DNA from: Pelomonas sp. Root1444
GTDB taxonomy: Bacteria; Pseudomonadota; Gammaproteobacteria; Burkholderiales; Burkholderiaceae_C
Reading direction: 5' to 3'
NCBI RefSeq assembly: GCF_001426885.1
Contig: NZ_LMFP01000003.1
Span: forward strand, 627,306 to 691,305
DNA length: 64,000 bases
Shown: one piece after another, positions 50,703 to 60,934 of the stretch
Numbering within the stretch: the first letter of the stretch is position 1
Layout of the letters: each line of letters starts with the position of its first letter
Notes under the pieces: model-generated
The model's database searches: none
Seen by the model: the letters and a program-made list of their open reading frames with translations, nothing else
What the model was told of the DNA's origin: nothing
Position numbers and translations under genes: made by a program

Positions 50703-51659
50703 ATGCTTGATTTCATCGAAGACCTCGGCGACGGCATCTACGCCATCGACACGGGCTTCCAGCGCCCACGCTTCGACGCCGCCTACCTGATGGTCGAGGG
50801 CGGCCGCGCCGCCTTCATCGACACCGGCACCAACCACGCCGTGCCGCGCCTGCTCGCGGCGCTGAACGCACTTGGCCTGGCGCCGGACGCGGTGGACTGG
50901 GTCATCCCGACGCATGTCCACCTCGACCATGCCGGCGGCGTGGGCCTGCTGATGCAGGCCCTGCCGCGCGCCCGGACGCTGGTGCATCCACGCGGCCTGC
51001 GCCACATGGTGGACCCGAAGGCGCTGTGGCTGGGCGCGCTGGCCGTCTACGGCGACGAAGAGATGCAGCGCAGCTACGGCAAGCTGGTGCCCGTGCCGGC
51101 CGAGCGCGCCGAGGCCACGCACGACGAGCAGGTGGTGCACCTCGCCGGCCGGCCGCTGCGCTTCATCGACAGCCCGGGGCATGCCAGGCACCACCACGCG
51201 ATCTGGGACGCGCGCAGCCGCAGCTGGTTCACCGGGGACACCTTCGGCCTGTCCTACCGCGCCTTCGACGTGAACGGCCGCGCCTGGATCCTGCCGACCA
51301 GCACGCCGGTGCAGTTCGATCCCGAGGCCTTGCGCGCCACCGTCGCCCGCCTGCTGGCCACTGCGCCGGTGGCGATGCAGGTCACGCACTACGGCCGCGT
51401 CGGCGGCTCGGTCGAGGAAGTCCGCCGCCTGGCCGCGTTGATGCTGGCCCAGGTGGACGAGATGGTCGCCCTGGCCGAGTCGCTGCGCGACGCGCCGGGC
51501 CGGCACGAGAAGCTCAAGGCAGGCCTGCTGGACGGCTATCTCGCCCGCTTGCGCGCTCACGGCCACGCGGCCGGCGCGCAAGCTGCGGAGTGGCTGGCGC
51601 TGGACGCCACGCTGAACGCGCAGGGCCTGGAAGTGATGCTGGACCGCGCGGCCCGCTGA
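50703..51659 (+). CDS. MBL-fold metallo-hydrolase
   Basis: The 318-aa protein has the metallo-beta-lactamase core in its first ~210 residues: zinc motif [20 protein letters not shown] and [14 protein letters not shown]. The C-terminal ~100 residues are helical. The substrate is unknown (hydrolase of lactones or thioesters, or a glyoxalase II-like enzyme). Hairpins follow the stop codon. Confidence 0.88.
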   Translation: MLDFIEDLGDGIYAIDTGFQRPRFDAAYLMVEGGRAAFIDTGTNHAVPRLLAALNALGLAPDAVDWVIPTHVHLDHAGGVGLLMQALPRARTLVHPRGLRHMVDPKALWLGALAVYGDEEMQRSYGKLVPVPAERAEATHDEQVVHLAGRPLRFIDSPGHARHHHAIWDARSRSWFTGDTFGLSYRAFDVNGRAWILPTSTPVQFDPEALRATVARLLATAPVAMQVTHYGRVGGSVEEVRRLAALMLAQVDEMVALAESLRDAPGRHEKLKAGLLDGYLARLRAHGHAAGAQAAEWLALDATLNAQGLEVMLDRAAR

Positions 51660-51660
51660 C

Positions 51661-51702
51661 GGGGCGGAGCGCCCCGCCGCGGTGCATCGCTCCGCACCGC
51701 GG
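51661..51702. repeat. Two GC-rich stem-loops downstream of the MBL gene
   Basis: GGGGCG/CGCCCC with a 3-nt loop (51661-51675) and CCGCGG-TGC/GCA-CCGCGG with an 8-nt loop (51677-51702). There is no T run. The second dyad, and a TGGTGCA at 51719-51725, lie 60-110 bp upstream of the predicted nirB start of transcription and could be activator sites. They do not match the NtrC consensus well. Confidence 0.45.
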
Positions 51703-51756
51703 CTGTGCCACCCCGGCGTGGTGCAAGGTCCCCCGTGGGTGACGCCCGTTTCAGGC

Positions 51757-51773
51757 CAGGCATGGCTCTTGCG
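51757..51773 (+). promoter_or_regulatory. Putative sigma-54 promoter of nirBDC
   Basis: AGGCATGGCTCTTGCG carries the invariant GG (51759-51760) and GC (51771-51772) exactly ten nt apart and matches 8 of 11 positions of the -24/-12 consensus TGGCACG-N4-TTGCA. The transcript would start near 51783, about 174 nt before nirB. This fits NtrC-controlled nitrite assimilation. Confidence 0.6.
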
Positions 51774-51825
51774 ATGTAGGGGGTGAGGTGCCGTGCGCAA
51801 GCCGGCCCCGAGCTTCAAGAAGGCA

Positions 51826-51892
51826 TCGCCAATGGTGGCGAATCTCATCCCCCGGCCCCGACCGAGCAGCCCGCTGCTTGCGGGGCTTTCTT
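51826..51892 (+). promoter_or_regulatory. nirB leader: hexaloop hairpin and terminator, possible ANTAR (NasT) target
   Basis: A hairpin TCGCC-AATGGT-GGCGA (51826-51841) has a six-nt loop with A at position 1 and G at position 4, as in RNA targets of ANTAR antiterminators. Behind it lies a terminator-like stem: GCCCCG (51855-51860) with CGGGGC (51881-51886) and inner AGCAG/CTGCT, followed by TTTCTT. A second hexaloop hairpin, expected in the model, is not clear; ACCGAG at 51861-51866 has a suitable loop sequence but a poor stem. No nasT gene is in the window. Confidence 0.5.
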
Positions 51893-51956
51893 ATTGGTAC
51901 TCGACGGACAGGCCACCCGGCCACGGCCGGCGACGCCTGTTTCGCTAGAACTGACC

Positions 51957-54488
51957 ATGCACATCGTCCTCATCGGCCACGGAATGGTGGGCCAGAAATT
52001 CCTCGAATCCCTTGCCGAAGGCGCCAATGCCGCTGAGGTGCAGGTGACGGTGCTGTGCGAGGAGCCGCGGCCGGCCTATGACCGCGTGCACCTGTCCGAG
52101 TACTTCTCCGGCAAGTCGGCCGAGGACCTGTCGCTCGTGCCCGCCGGCTTCTTCGAGAAGACCGGCTTCCAGCTGCGGCTGGCCGCCAAGGCCGTGGCCA
52201 TCGAGCGCCGCGACCACAGCATCACGCTGGCGGACGGCTCCGTCATCACCTACGACAAGCTGGTGCTGGCCACGGGCTCCTACCCGTTCGTGCCCGCCGT
52301 GCCGGGCCGCGACCGCCCGCACTGCCACGTCTACCGCACCATCGAAGACCTCGAAGGCATGAAGGCCAGCGGCGCGGTGTCCAAGACCGGCGTCGTCATC
52401 GGCGGCGGCCTGCTGGGCCTGGAATGCGCCAAGGCACTGCGTGACATGGGCCTGCAGACCCACGTCGTCGAGTTCGCGCCGCGCCTGATGGCCGTGCAGA
52501 TCGACGAGACCGGCGGCCGCGTGCTGCGCGAGAAGATCGAGGCGCTGGGCGTCACCGTCCACACCAACCGCAACACCGTCGAGATCACCGATGGCGCGAT
52601 GGCCCGCCACCGCCTCGTGTTCAACGACGGCACCTGGCTGGAGACCGACATGCTGGTGTTCTCCGCCGGCATCCGCCCGCGCGACGAGATCGCCCGCCAA
52701 TGCGTGCTGGCCATCGGCCCGCGCGGCGGTGTCGTCATCGACGACCAGTGCCGCACCAGCGACCGCAACGTCTACGCCATCGGCGAGTGCGCAGCCTGGA
52801 ACGAGCAGACCTACGGCCTCGTCGCCCCCGGCTACGAGATGGCCCGCGTCGCCGCCCGCCACATCGCGGGTGACGCCGGAGCGGCCTTCCCCGGCGCCGA
52901 CCTGTCCACCAAGCTCAAGCTGATGGGCGTGGACGTGGCCAGCATCGGCGACGCGCATGGCAAGACGCCCAAGTGCCGCAGCTACCAATACGTCGACGAG
53001 CGCAAGCAGGTCTACAAGAAGATCGTCGTCAGCGAGGACGGCGAGAAGCTGCTCGGCGCCGTGCTGGTGGGCGACGCGGCCGAGTACGGCACGCTGCAGC
53101 AGATGCAGCTCAACGGCATCAAGCTGCCGGCCGACCCGGAGTTCCTGATCCTGCCCAGCAGCGACGGCAAGGCCAAAGTCGGCATCGGCCCGGACGCGCT
53201 GCCCGACAGCGCCCAGCTGTGCTCCTGCAACAACGTCACCAAGGGCCAGATCTGCGCCGCCGTCGGCGAGGGCTGCACCACCATCGGCGACATCAAGGCC
53301 TGCACGAAGGCCGGCGCCACCTGCGGCGGCTGCGTGCCCTTGGTCACACAGGTGATGAAGTTCGAGATGGCCAAGCGCGGCATGGCCGTCAACAACCACA
53401 TCTGCGAGCACTTCCCGCATTCGCGCCAGGAGCTGTACCACCTGATCCGCGTCGGCGGCATCAAGACCTTCAGCGACCTGCTGGCCAAGCATGGCAAGGG
53501 CCTGGGCTGCGACATCTGCAAGCCGGCCGCCGCCAGCATCTTCGCGTCGTGCTGGAACGACTTCGTGCTCAAGCCCGAGCTGGCCGCGCTGCAGGACAGC
53601 AACGACTACTACCTCGGCAACATCCAGAAGGACGGCAGCTACTCCGTCGTGCCGCGCATGCCGGGCGGCGAGGTCACGCCCGACGGCCTCATCGCCGTGG
53701 GCCAGGTGGCCAAGAAATACGGCCTGTACACCAAGATCACCGGCGGCGCGCGTGTCGACATGTTCGGCGCCCGCGTCGAGCAGCTGCCCTTCATCTGGGA
53801 GGAGCTGATCGCCGCCGGGTTTGAATCCGGCCACGCCTACGGCAAGTCGCTGCGCACCGTGAAGAGCTGCGTGGGCAGCACCTGGTGCCGTTATGGCGTG
53901 GACGATTCGGTCGGTCTGGCCGTCGAGATCGAGAACCGCTACAAGGGCCTGCGCGCGCCGCACAAGATCAAGTTCGGCGTCTCCGGCTGCACGCGGGAAT
54001 GCGCCGAGGCGCAGGGCAAGGACGTCGGCATCATCGCCACCGACAAGGGCTGGAACCTCTACGTCTGCGGCAACGGCGGCATGAAGCCACGCCACGCCGA
54101 GCTGATCGCCAGCGACCTGTCCAAGGCCGACCTGATCAAGTACATCGACCGCTTCCTGATGTTCTACGTGCGCACGGCCGACCGCCTGCAGCGCACCAGC
54201 ACCTGGCGCGACAACCTCGAGGGCGGCCTGGACTACCTGAGGGACGTCGTCATCAACGACAGCCTCGGGCTGGGCGCCGAGCTGGAGTCGCAGATGCAGG
54301 CCGTCGTCGACACCTACCAGTGCGAGTGGAAGACCGCCGTCGAGACGCCTGAAGTGCGCCAGCGCTTCCGCTCCTTCGTCAACAGCGACAAGAGCGACGA
54401 ACACATCATCTTCGTGGAAGAGCGTGGCCAGATCCGCCCCGCGCGCCCGGAAGAGCGCGCCGAGGAAACCGAAGCACAACCCGCCTGA
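51957..54488 (+). CDS. nirB: Assimilatory nitrite reductase (NADH) large subunit
   Basis: NirB reduces nitrite to ammonium in the cytosol. It has 843 aa. The N-terminal FAD/NAD module contains VVIGGGLLGLECAKALRDMG. The BFD-like [2Fe-2S] domain has LCSCNNVTKGQ and ATCGGC. The C-terminal siroheme/[4Fe-4S] half-domains contain CVGSTWC and GVSGCTRECAEA, the four cluster cysteines. The ATG start gives MHIVLIGHGMVGQKFLESL. It is followed by nirD, nirC and a PP2C-kinase fusion gene in the same direction. Confidence 0.98.
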   Translation: MHIVLIGHGMVGQKFLESLAEGANAAEVQVTVLCEEPRPAYDRVHLSEYFSGKSAEDLSLVPAGFFEKTGFQLRLAAKAVAIERRDHSITLADGSVITYDKLVLATGSYPFVPAVPGRDRPHCHVYRTIEDLEGMKASGAVSKTGVVIGGGLLGLECAKALRDMGLQTHVVEFAPRLMAVQIDETGGRVLREKIEALGVTVHTNRNTVEITDGAMARHRLVFNDGTWLETDMLVFSAGIRPRDEIARQCVLAIGPRGGVVIDDQCRTSDRNVYAIGECAAWNEQTYGLVAPGYEMARVAARHIAGDAGAAFPGADLSTKLKLMGVDVASIGDAHGKTPKCRSYQYVDERKQVYKKIVVSEDGEKLLGAVLVGDAAEYGTLQQMQLNGIKLPADPEFLILPSSDGKAKVGIGPDALPDSAQLCSCNNVTKGQICAAVGEGCTTIGDIKACTKAGATCGGCVPLVTQVMKFEMAKRGMAVNNHICEHFPHSRQELYHLIRVGGIKTFSDLLAKHGKGLGCDICKPAAASIFASCWNDFVLKPELAALQDSNDYYLGNIQKDGSYSVVPRMPGGEVTPDGLIAVGQVAKKYGLYTKITGGARVDMFGARVEQLPFIWEELIAAGFESGHAYGKSLRTVKSCVGSTWCRYGVDDSVGLAVEIENRYKGLRAPHKIKFGVSGCTRECAEAQGKDVGIIATDKGWNLYVCGNGGMKPRHAELIASDLSKADLIKYIDRFLMFYVRTADRLQRTSTWRDNLEGGLDYLRDVVINDSLGLGAELESQMQAVVDTYQCEWKTAVETPEVRQRFRSFVNSDKSDEHIIFVEERGQIRPARPEERAEETEAQPA

Positions 54489-54516
54489 GCCTGACCCTGC
54501 AACCAAGGAGTACCGC

Positions 54517-54846
54517 ATGAGCCAGACCTTCACCCCCATCTGCAGCGTCGACCAGATCCTGCCCAACACCGGTGTCGCCGCGCTGGTGGACGGCCGCCAC
54601 GTGGCCGTGTTCCGCGTCGGAGAGAGCAGCTTCCACGCCATCGACAACATCGACCCGCGCTCGGGCGCCAGCGTGCTGTCGCGCGGCCTGGTGGGCAACC
54701 TGGGCGAGCGCATCGTCGTCGCCTCGCCGCTCTACAAGAACCACTTCGACCTCAGCACCGGCGAATGCCTGGAGGCGCCCGAGCAATCGGTGCGCGCCCA
54801 CGCCGTGCAGGTGCAGGACGGCCGCGTGCTTGTCGCACTGAGCTGA
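54517..54846 (+). CDS. nirD: Nitrite reductase small subunit
   Basis: NirD is a 109-aa Rieske-fold partner of NirB. It lacks the Cys and His ligands of a true Rieske cluster, as usual for the family. Typical segments are RHVAVFRVGESSFHAIDNID and VASPLYKNHFDLSTGECLE. AAGGAG lies 7 nt upstream of the ATG. The gap to nirB is 28 bp. Confidence 0.96.
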   Translation: MSQTFTPICSVDQILPNTGVAALVDGRHVAVFRVGESSFHAIDNIDPRSGASVLSRGLVGNLGERIVVASPLYKNHFDLSTGECLEAPEQSVRAHAVQVQDGRVLVALS

Positions 54847-54876
54847 TCCGCCCCAAACCGCCAAAGAGAGACAAAC

Positions 54877-55689
54877 ATGGCCTACGTCGTCCCCACCGAA
54901 TTCGTCACCAAGATGGTGGATTCGGGTGAATCCAAGCTGCTGATGTCCACCCGCGACACGCTGATCCGCTCCTACATGGCCGGGGCCATCCTGGCACTGG
55001 CGGCGGCCTTCGCGGTCACCGTCACCGTCAACACCGGCAACGCCCTGGTCGGCGCGATGCTGTTCCCGGTCGGCTTCATCCTGCTGTACCTGATGGGCTT
55101 CGACCTGCTGACCGGCGTGTTCACGCTGGTGCCGCTGGCCGTGCTCGACAAGCGGCCCGGCGCCACCTGGGGCGGCGTGTTCCGCAACTGGACGCTGGTG
55201 TTCTTCGGCAACTTCGCCGGCGCGCTGACGGTGGCGGTCTTCATGGCCATCATCTTCACGTTCGGCTTCAGCGAGGCACCCAATGCCGTCGGCCAGAAGA
55301 TCGGCCACATCGGCGAGGGCCGCACGGTCGGCTACGCCGCCCACGGCGCGGCCGGCATGCTGACCCTGTTCGTGCGCGGCGTGCTGTGCAACTGGATGGT
55401 GTCCACCGGCGTCGTCGCGGCGATGATGTCCACCTCGGTGTCGGGCAAGGCCATCGGCATGTGGATGCCGGTCATGGTGTTCTTCTACATGGGCTTCGAG
55501 CACAGCATCGTCAACATGTTCCTGTTCCCGTCGGGCCTGATGCTCGGTGGCCAGTTCACCCTGATGGATTACCTGATCTGGAACGAGATCCCCACCGTCG
55601 TCGGCAACCTCGTCGGCGGCCTGACCTTCGTCGGTCTGTCGCTGTACTCGACGCACTACAAGACCGCACCGAAACGTGTGATCGTGTGA
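54877..55689 (+). CDS. nirC: Formate/nitrite transporter (FNT) family channel, NirC-like
   Basis: The 270-aa inner-membrane protein has six helices. FNT signatures are AGAILALAAAFAVTVTVNTG, the GFDLLTGVFTLVPLAVLDK region, NWTLVFFGNFAGAL, GVLCNWMVSTGVV and FMGFEHSIVNMFLFP-like sequence (YMGFEHSIVNMFLFP). In this operon it most likely imports nitrite. AAAGAGAG precedes the ATG. Confidence 0.95.
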   Translation: MAYVVPTEFVTKMVDSGESKLLMSTRDTLIRSYMAGAILALAAAFAVTVTVNTGNALVGAMLFPVGFILLYLMGFDLLTGVFTLVPLAVLDKRPGATWGGVFRNWTLVFFGNFAGALTVAVFMAIIFTFGFSEAPNAVGQKIGHIGEGRTVGYAAHGAAGMLTLFVRGVLCNWMVSTGVVAAMMSTSVSGKAIGMWMPVMVFFYMGFEHSIVNMFLFPSGLMLGGQFTLMDYLIWNEIPTVVGNLVGGLTFVGLSLYSTHYKTAPKRVIV

Positions 55690-55789
55690 GCCCCTCGTCC
55701 GGTCGCGCCCCGCCGAACGCGGGCGTGCCCAGCTGCGGGCCGGCTTGGGACCGCCCGGCGCTCTGCCCGCAGCTCGGTGGAGCAAGGCC

Positions 55790-57511
55790 ATGACGCTGAA
55801 GCTGAACGTCGGCCAGCACTCGGAGGCCGGCCTCAAGCCGCTGAACCAGGACTTCCACGGCGTCGCCCAGCCGACCGACGCTCAAGCCCGCTCCCGCGGC
55901 ATCGCGCTGGCGATCGCCGACGGCATCAGCAGCAGCCCCGTCAGCCAGGTCGCCAGCGCCGCCGCCGTGCGCGGCTTCCTGGAGGACTACTACGGCACCT
56001 CCGAGGCCTGGACGGTGCGCCGCGCCGCCCAATGCGTGCTGGCCGCCACCAACGCCTGGCTGCATGCCGAAAGCCAGCGCGGCGAAGGCCGCTTCGACAA
56101 GGACCGCGGCCACGTCTGCACCTTCAGCGCCCTCGTCTTCAAGGGTCGCGAGGTGCACCTGCTGCACGTCGGCGACACGCGCGTCTACCGCGTGCACCCG
56201 GGCGCGCTGGAGCAGTTGAGCCAGGACCACCGCGTGCGGCTCTACGGCGGCCAGACCTACCTGGGCCGCGCGTTGGGCGTCACCGCCCATCTGGACATCG
56301 ACCACGCCAGTTGGCCCACCGAGGTCGGCGAGACCTTCCTGCTGGCCACCGACGGCGCCTACGAGCACCTGGACGCCGCCGCCGTGCAGCAGGCGCTCGC
56401 CCGGCACGGCCCCGACATGCAGGCCGCCGCCGAAGCGCTGGTGGCCGCGGCGCTGGCACGTGGCAGCGCGGACAACGTGACGGTCATGCTGGCGCGCGTC
56501 GCGTCGCTGCCCGCGCAGATCGCGCCGCCGGTCAATCGCGAGGACCTGCGCCTGCCCCCGCGCCTGTCGCCCCGCCAGGAATTCGAAGGCTACCGGGTCG
56601 TGCGCGAACTGCAGCAGACGGCGCGCAGCCAGGTGGTGCTGGCCGTGGACGCGGACGGACGCGAATGGGCGCTCAAGCTGCCCACGGCCGAGCTGGCCGG
56701 CAACGGGCGCGAGCTGGACCGCTTCGCCACCGAGGAATGGGTCGCCCGGCGCATCGACAGCCCGCACGTCATCAAGGCCGCGCCGCCCGAGCGCAAGCGC
56801 GAGCACCTCTTCACCGCCGTCGAGTTCATCCACGGCCAGACGCTGGCGCAGTGGATGACCGACCACCCCAAACCCGGGCTGGACGAAGTGCGCGGCATCG
56901 CCGACCAGATCGCCCGCGGCCTGCAGGCCTTGCATCGCAAGGAAATGCTGCACCAGGACCTGCGGCCCGAGAACCTGATGATCGACCGCCAGGGCACGGT
57001 CATCCTGATCGACCTGGCCTCGGCCCATGTGGCCGGCCTGAGCGAAGGCCTGGGCGACGCGCGCGCGCTGGAGTTGGCCGGCACGCTGCAGTACACGGCG
57101 CCGGAGTACTTCACCGGCGAAGGCGGCTCACCGGTGGCCGAGCTGTTCTCGCTGGCCGTGCTGGTCTACCAGATGCTGACGGGCGCCCTGCCCTACGGCC
57201 TGCAGGTGCCCCAGGTGCGCGGCGCGCGCGACCTGCACAAGCTGCAATACGTGCCGCTGCGCACGCGAAGGCCGGATTTGCCCGAATGGCTGGACCGCGT
57301 ACTGCGCAAGGCCTTGCAGCCGCAGGCGGCGCGGCGGCAGCAGGCGCTGTCGGAGTTTGTGCACGACCTGCATGCGCCGGGGCCGGAGTTCATGACGCGG
57401 GACCGCACGCCACTGCAACAGCGGCATCCGCTGCTTTTCTGGCGGGGGTTGACGTTGGTGTTTGGGTTGGCGACGGTGGTGCTGCTGGCAATGCGTGTCA
57501 GCGGACACTGA
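55790..57511 (+). CDS. Bifunctional PP2C-type phosphatase / Ser-Thr kinase-like membrane protein
   Basis: The 573-aa fusion has an N-terminal PP2C phosphatase domain (about 5-240) with metal-site Asp residues in LNQDFHG, IADGISSS, HVGDTRVYRV, LATDGAYE and GSADNVTVML. A kinase-like domain (about 268-530) follows. It has Lys296 (ALKLP) and HQDLRPEN (388-395), but DLA (408-410) in place of DFG and no clear glycine loop. A C-terminal transmembrane anchor (GLTLVFGLATVVLLAM) ends the protein. Genes of this type occur beside nirBD/nasA in Pseudomonas and Burkholderiales, so a role in nitrate/nitrite assimilation is likely. Targets are unknown. Confidence 0.92.
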   Translation: MTLKLNVGQHSEAGLKPLNQDFHGVAQPTDAQARSRGIALAIADGISSSPVSQVASAAAVRGFLEDYYGTSEAWTVRRAAQCVLAATNAWLHAESQRGEGRFDKDRGHVCTFSALVFKGREVHLLHVGDTRVYRVHPGALEQLSQDHRVRLYGGQTYLGRALGVTAHLDIDHASWPTEVGETFLLATDGAYEHLDAAAVQQALARHGPDMQAAAEALVAAALARGSADNVTVMLARVASLPAQIAPPVNREDLRLPPRLSPRQEFEGYRVVRELQQTARSQVVLAVDADGREWALKLPTAELAGNGRELDRFATEEWVARRIDSPHVIKAAPPERKREHLFTAVEFIHGQTLAQWMTDHPKPGLDEVRGIADQIARGLQALHRKEMLHQDLRPENLMIDRQGTVILIDLASAHVAGLSEGLGDARALELAGTLQYTAPEYFTGEGGSPVAELFSLAVLVYQMLTGALPYGLQVPQVRGARDLHKLQYVPLRTRRPDLPEWLDRVLRKALQPQAARRQQALSEFVHDLHAPGPEFMTRDRTPLQQRHPLLFWRGLTLVFGLATVVLLAMRVSGH

Positions 57512-57677
57512 TGCCCTTGCGCACCACGTCAGCGAGCACTCGACAATCGTTCGACGACACCCTCAGATCAACACTTGAGCTGGTCGCTGTTCTACGGACC
57601 TTGGCCGAACGGATGCCAACGACGTGCGCCGAACTGGTGGAGCTGGATGGAGCAGCAAGGCCTGGCGGGCTCAGGCT

Positions 57678-59150
<1,473 letters not shown>

Positions 59151-59183
59151 TCGGTTCCTTGAACCACCCTAGGCTTCGTGGGC

Positions 59184-60287
59184 TCAGGGCAAGGGCAATG
59201 TGATTCGGAAGTTCGTCAGCCCCGGCTCGCTCTCGCAATCGATCATGCCCTGGTGCTGTTGGGCGATCGTCTGCGCGAGCGTGAGCCCGAGTCCCGAGCC
59301 GCCTTCCCGCCCCGAGACGAGGGGAAAGAAGATGCGGTCCCGGATCTCGGCGGGGACGCCGGGACCGTTGTCCTCGATATGCAATTCCAGTGCCAAGCGC
59401 CAGCGCTGCTTGCCGATGGTCACCTGCCGGGCAACGCGGGTGCGCAGCACGATCTGCGCATCGCCGGCAGGGATGCGCAAACTCAACGCCTGAGCGGCGT
59501 TCTGCACGATGTTCAACACCATCTGGATCAGTTGCTCGCGATCGCCGCGGAAGTCGGGCAGCGACGTGTCGTAATCGCGCGGGATGGACAGGCCCTTGGG
59601 ATATTCGATGAGCACCAGCGCGCGCACGCGTTCGCAGATCTCGTGGATGTTGACGTCGCCGACGACCTGGGCGCGGCGGTGCGGCGCGAGCAGCCGGTCG
59701 ACGAGGCTCTGCAGCCGGTCGACCTCGTGGACGATGACCTGGGTGTATTCGGTCAGCTCGGCGCCGCCCTCCTCGCCCTGCAGCTCCAGCGCCAGCAATT
59801 GCGCCGCGCCGCGGATGCCGCCGAGCGGGTTCTTGATCTCGTGGGCGAGGTTGCGGGTCAGTTCTTTCGTGGCCTGCACCTGGTCGAGGTTGCGCTCGTC
59901 GCGGTCCTGCCGGGCTTGCTGGGCGATCTCGATCAACTCGACCAGCACGCGCGGTGCGCCGTCGTCGCCGGCATCCATCTGCGACACGATGGCATGCACC
60001 GGCAGGCCGTCCTCGTGTGCCCAGGCGCCGCGGCGCAACGAGGCGTCGAAGCGGCTGGTGGAATAGTGGTTGGCAGCCACGCCGGCCAGCGTCTCGGTCA
60101 GGCGCTGCGGGTCGTCGAACCAGTCGGGGAGCTGGGCCTTCTGCACCGCGCGGCGCGACAGCCGCATGACGTTCTCGAAGGCGGCATTGGCGAACAGGCA
60201 TTCACCATCGGCACTGACGACGACCACCATGGTCGCCAGCAGATCCAGGCCGGCGAACTCGGCCGGCAACAGGGGGGTTTCAGTCAT
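59184..60287 (-). CDS. ntrB: Nitrogen regulation sensor histidine kinase NtrB
   Basis: NtrB phosphorylates or dephosphorylates NtrC, under control of PII. The 367-aa cytosolic protein has an N-terminal PAS domain (VSADGECLFANAAFENVMRL), the H box with H149 (NLAHEIKNPLGGIRGAAQLL), an N box (VLNIVQNAAQAL) and G boxes (IEDNGPGVP, GGSGLGLTLAQTIA). ATG at 60287 gives MTETPLLPAEFAG. It lies 23 bp after a DUF4124 gene and 33 bp before ntrC. Confidence 0.97.
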   Translation of the reverse strand: MTETPLLPAEFAGLDLLATMVVVVSADGECLFANAAFENVMRLSRRAVQKAQLPDWFDDPQRLTETLAGVAANHYSTSRFDASLRRGAWAHEDGLPVHAIVSQMDAGDDGAPRVLVELIEIAQQARQDRDERNLDQVQATKELTRNLAHEIKNPLGGIRGAAQLLALELQGEEGGAELTEYTQVIVHEVDRLQSLVDRLLAPHRRAQVVGDVNIHEICERVRALVLIEYPKGLSIPRDYDTSLPDFRGDREQLIQMVLNIVQNAAQALSLRIPAGDAQIVLRTRVARQVTIGKQRWRLALELHIEDNGPGVPAEIRDRIFFPLVSGREGGSGLGLTLAQTIAQQHQGMIDCESEPGLTNFRITLPLP

Positions 60288-60310
60288 GGGGCGCCGAGGC
60301 GCCCGGCGCC

Positions 60311-60808
60311 TCAAGAGGGAAGTTTGGCGATCTCGCGCCTGAGGGCCTGCACGTCGGCCTCGTAGCGGGCGATGTTGTCTTTGAGCTCGGCCATGCGGTC
60401 GAGGTACTTCTGGTAATTGCGCTCGTCACCGCGCCGCTCGCCCTGGCCGTTGTTGAACTCCTTCTGCGCAGTGGCAAGGCGTTCCTCGGCCGTGCGCAGT
60501 TCGGTCTGCAGCACGCGGCGGCGCTCGTCGTCGCGAACGCGCTGTTGGCCCGCATCGACGCGGCTGTCAGCACCGCGCGATCCGTCCGCGGCCGGCGCGG
60601 CGTTGGCCGCCGGTGCGCGCGGCTTGGCCGTTTGCACGACGGTGATGGGCGTGCCTTCGATGGTGCGGCAGCCCTTGTCGCTCGCCTCCTTGGCGGAGAG
60701 TGCGTCGGTGTACAGCACCGGCGGGCCGGGGCAGCGGTAGACCGTGCCCTGGGCCTGAGCACCCAGGCTCGCAAGCACGAGCAACGGAGCCAGCAGTCGA
60801 TTCAGCAT
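60311..60808 (-). CDS. DUF4124 family exported protein
   Basis: The 165-aa protein has a signal peptide (MLNRLLAPLLVLASLGAQAQ), a short DUF4124 domain (YRCPGPPVLYTDALSAKEAS) with two Cys likely to form a disulfide, and a C-terminal coiled coil (about 90-160, RVLQTELRTAEERLATAQKE). Function unknown. It lies between glnA and ntrB, after the glnA terminator. Confidence 0.88.
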   Translation of the reverse strand: MLNRLLAPLLVLASLGAQAQGTVYRCPGPPVLYTDALSAKEASDKGCRTIEGTPITVVQTAKPRAPAANAAPAADGSRGADSRVDAGQQRVRDDERRRVLQTELRTAEERLATAQKEFNNGQGERRGDERNYQKYLDRMAELKDNIARYEADVQALRREIAKLPS

Positions 60809-60834
60809 GGCGGCATTGTGGATCAGACGCGGGC

Positions 60835-60862
60835 ATAAAAAAGGGGCCGCGCGGGCGGCCCC
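60835..60862 (-). terminator. Intrinsic terminator after glnA
   Basis: GGGGCCGC and GCGGCCCC (60843-60850 and 60855-60862) form an 8-bp stem with a 4-nt loop, followed on the minus strand by TTTTTTATG. It separates glnA from the DUF4124-ntrB-ntrC genes. Confidence 0.92.
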
Positions 60863-60934
60863 TGTCCGTGGACAAGGCAGCAGCGTTGAAGCTGCCGCGC
60901 TTGCACGAGGCAGCGCGGGGGCTGCCCATGACGA

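Noticed and set aside
51677-51725. GGTGCA-containing dyads as NtrC sites upstream of nirB
   Set aside because: The half-sites are in the wrong order or spacing for the TGCACC-N5-GGTGCA consensus, so I list them only as stem-loops.
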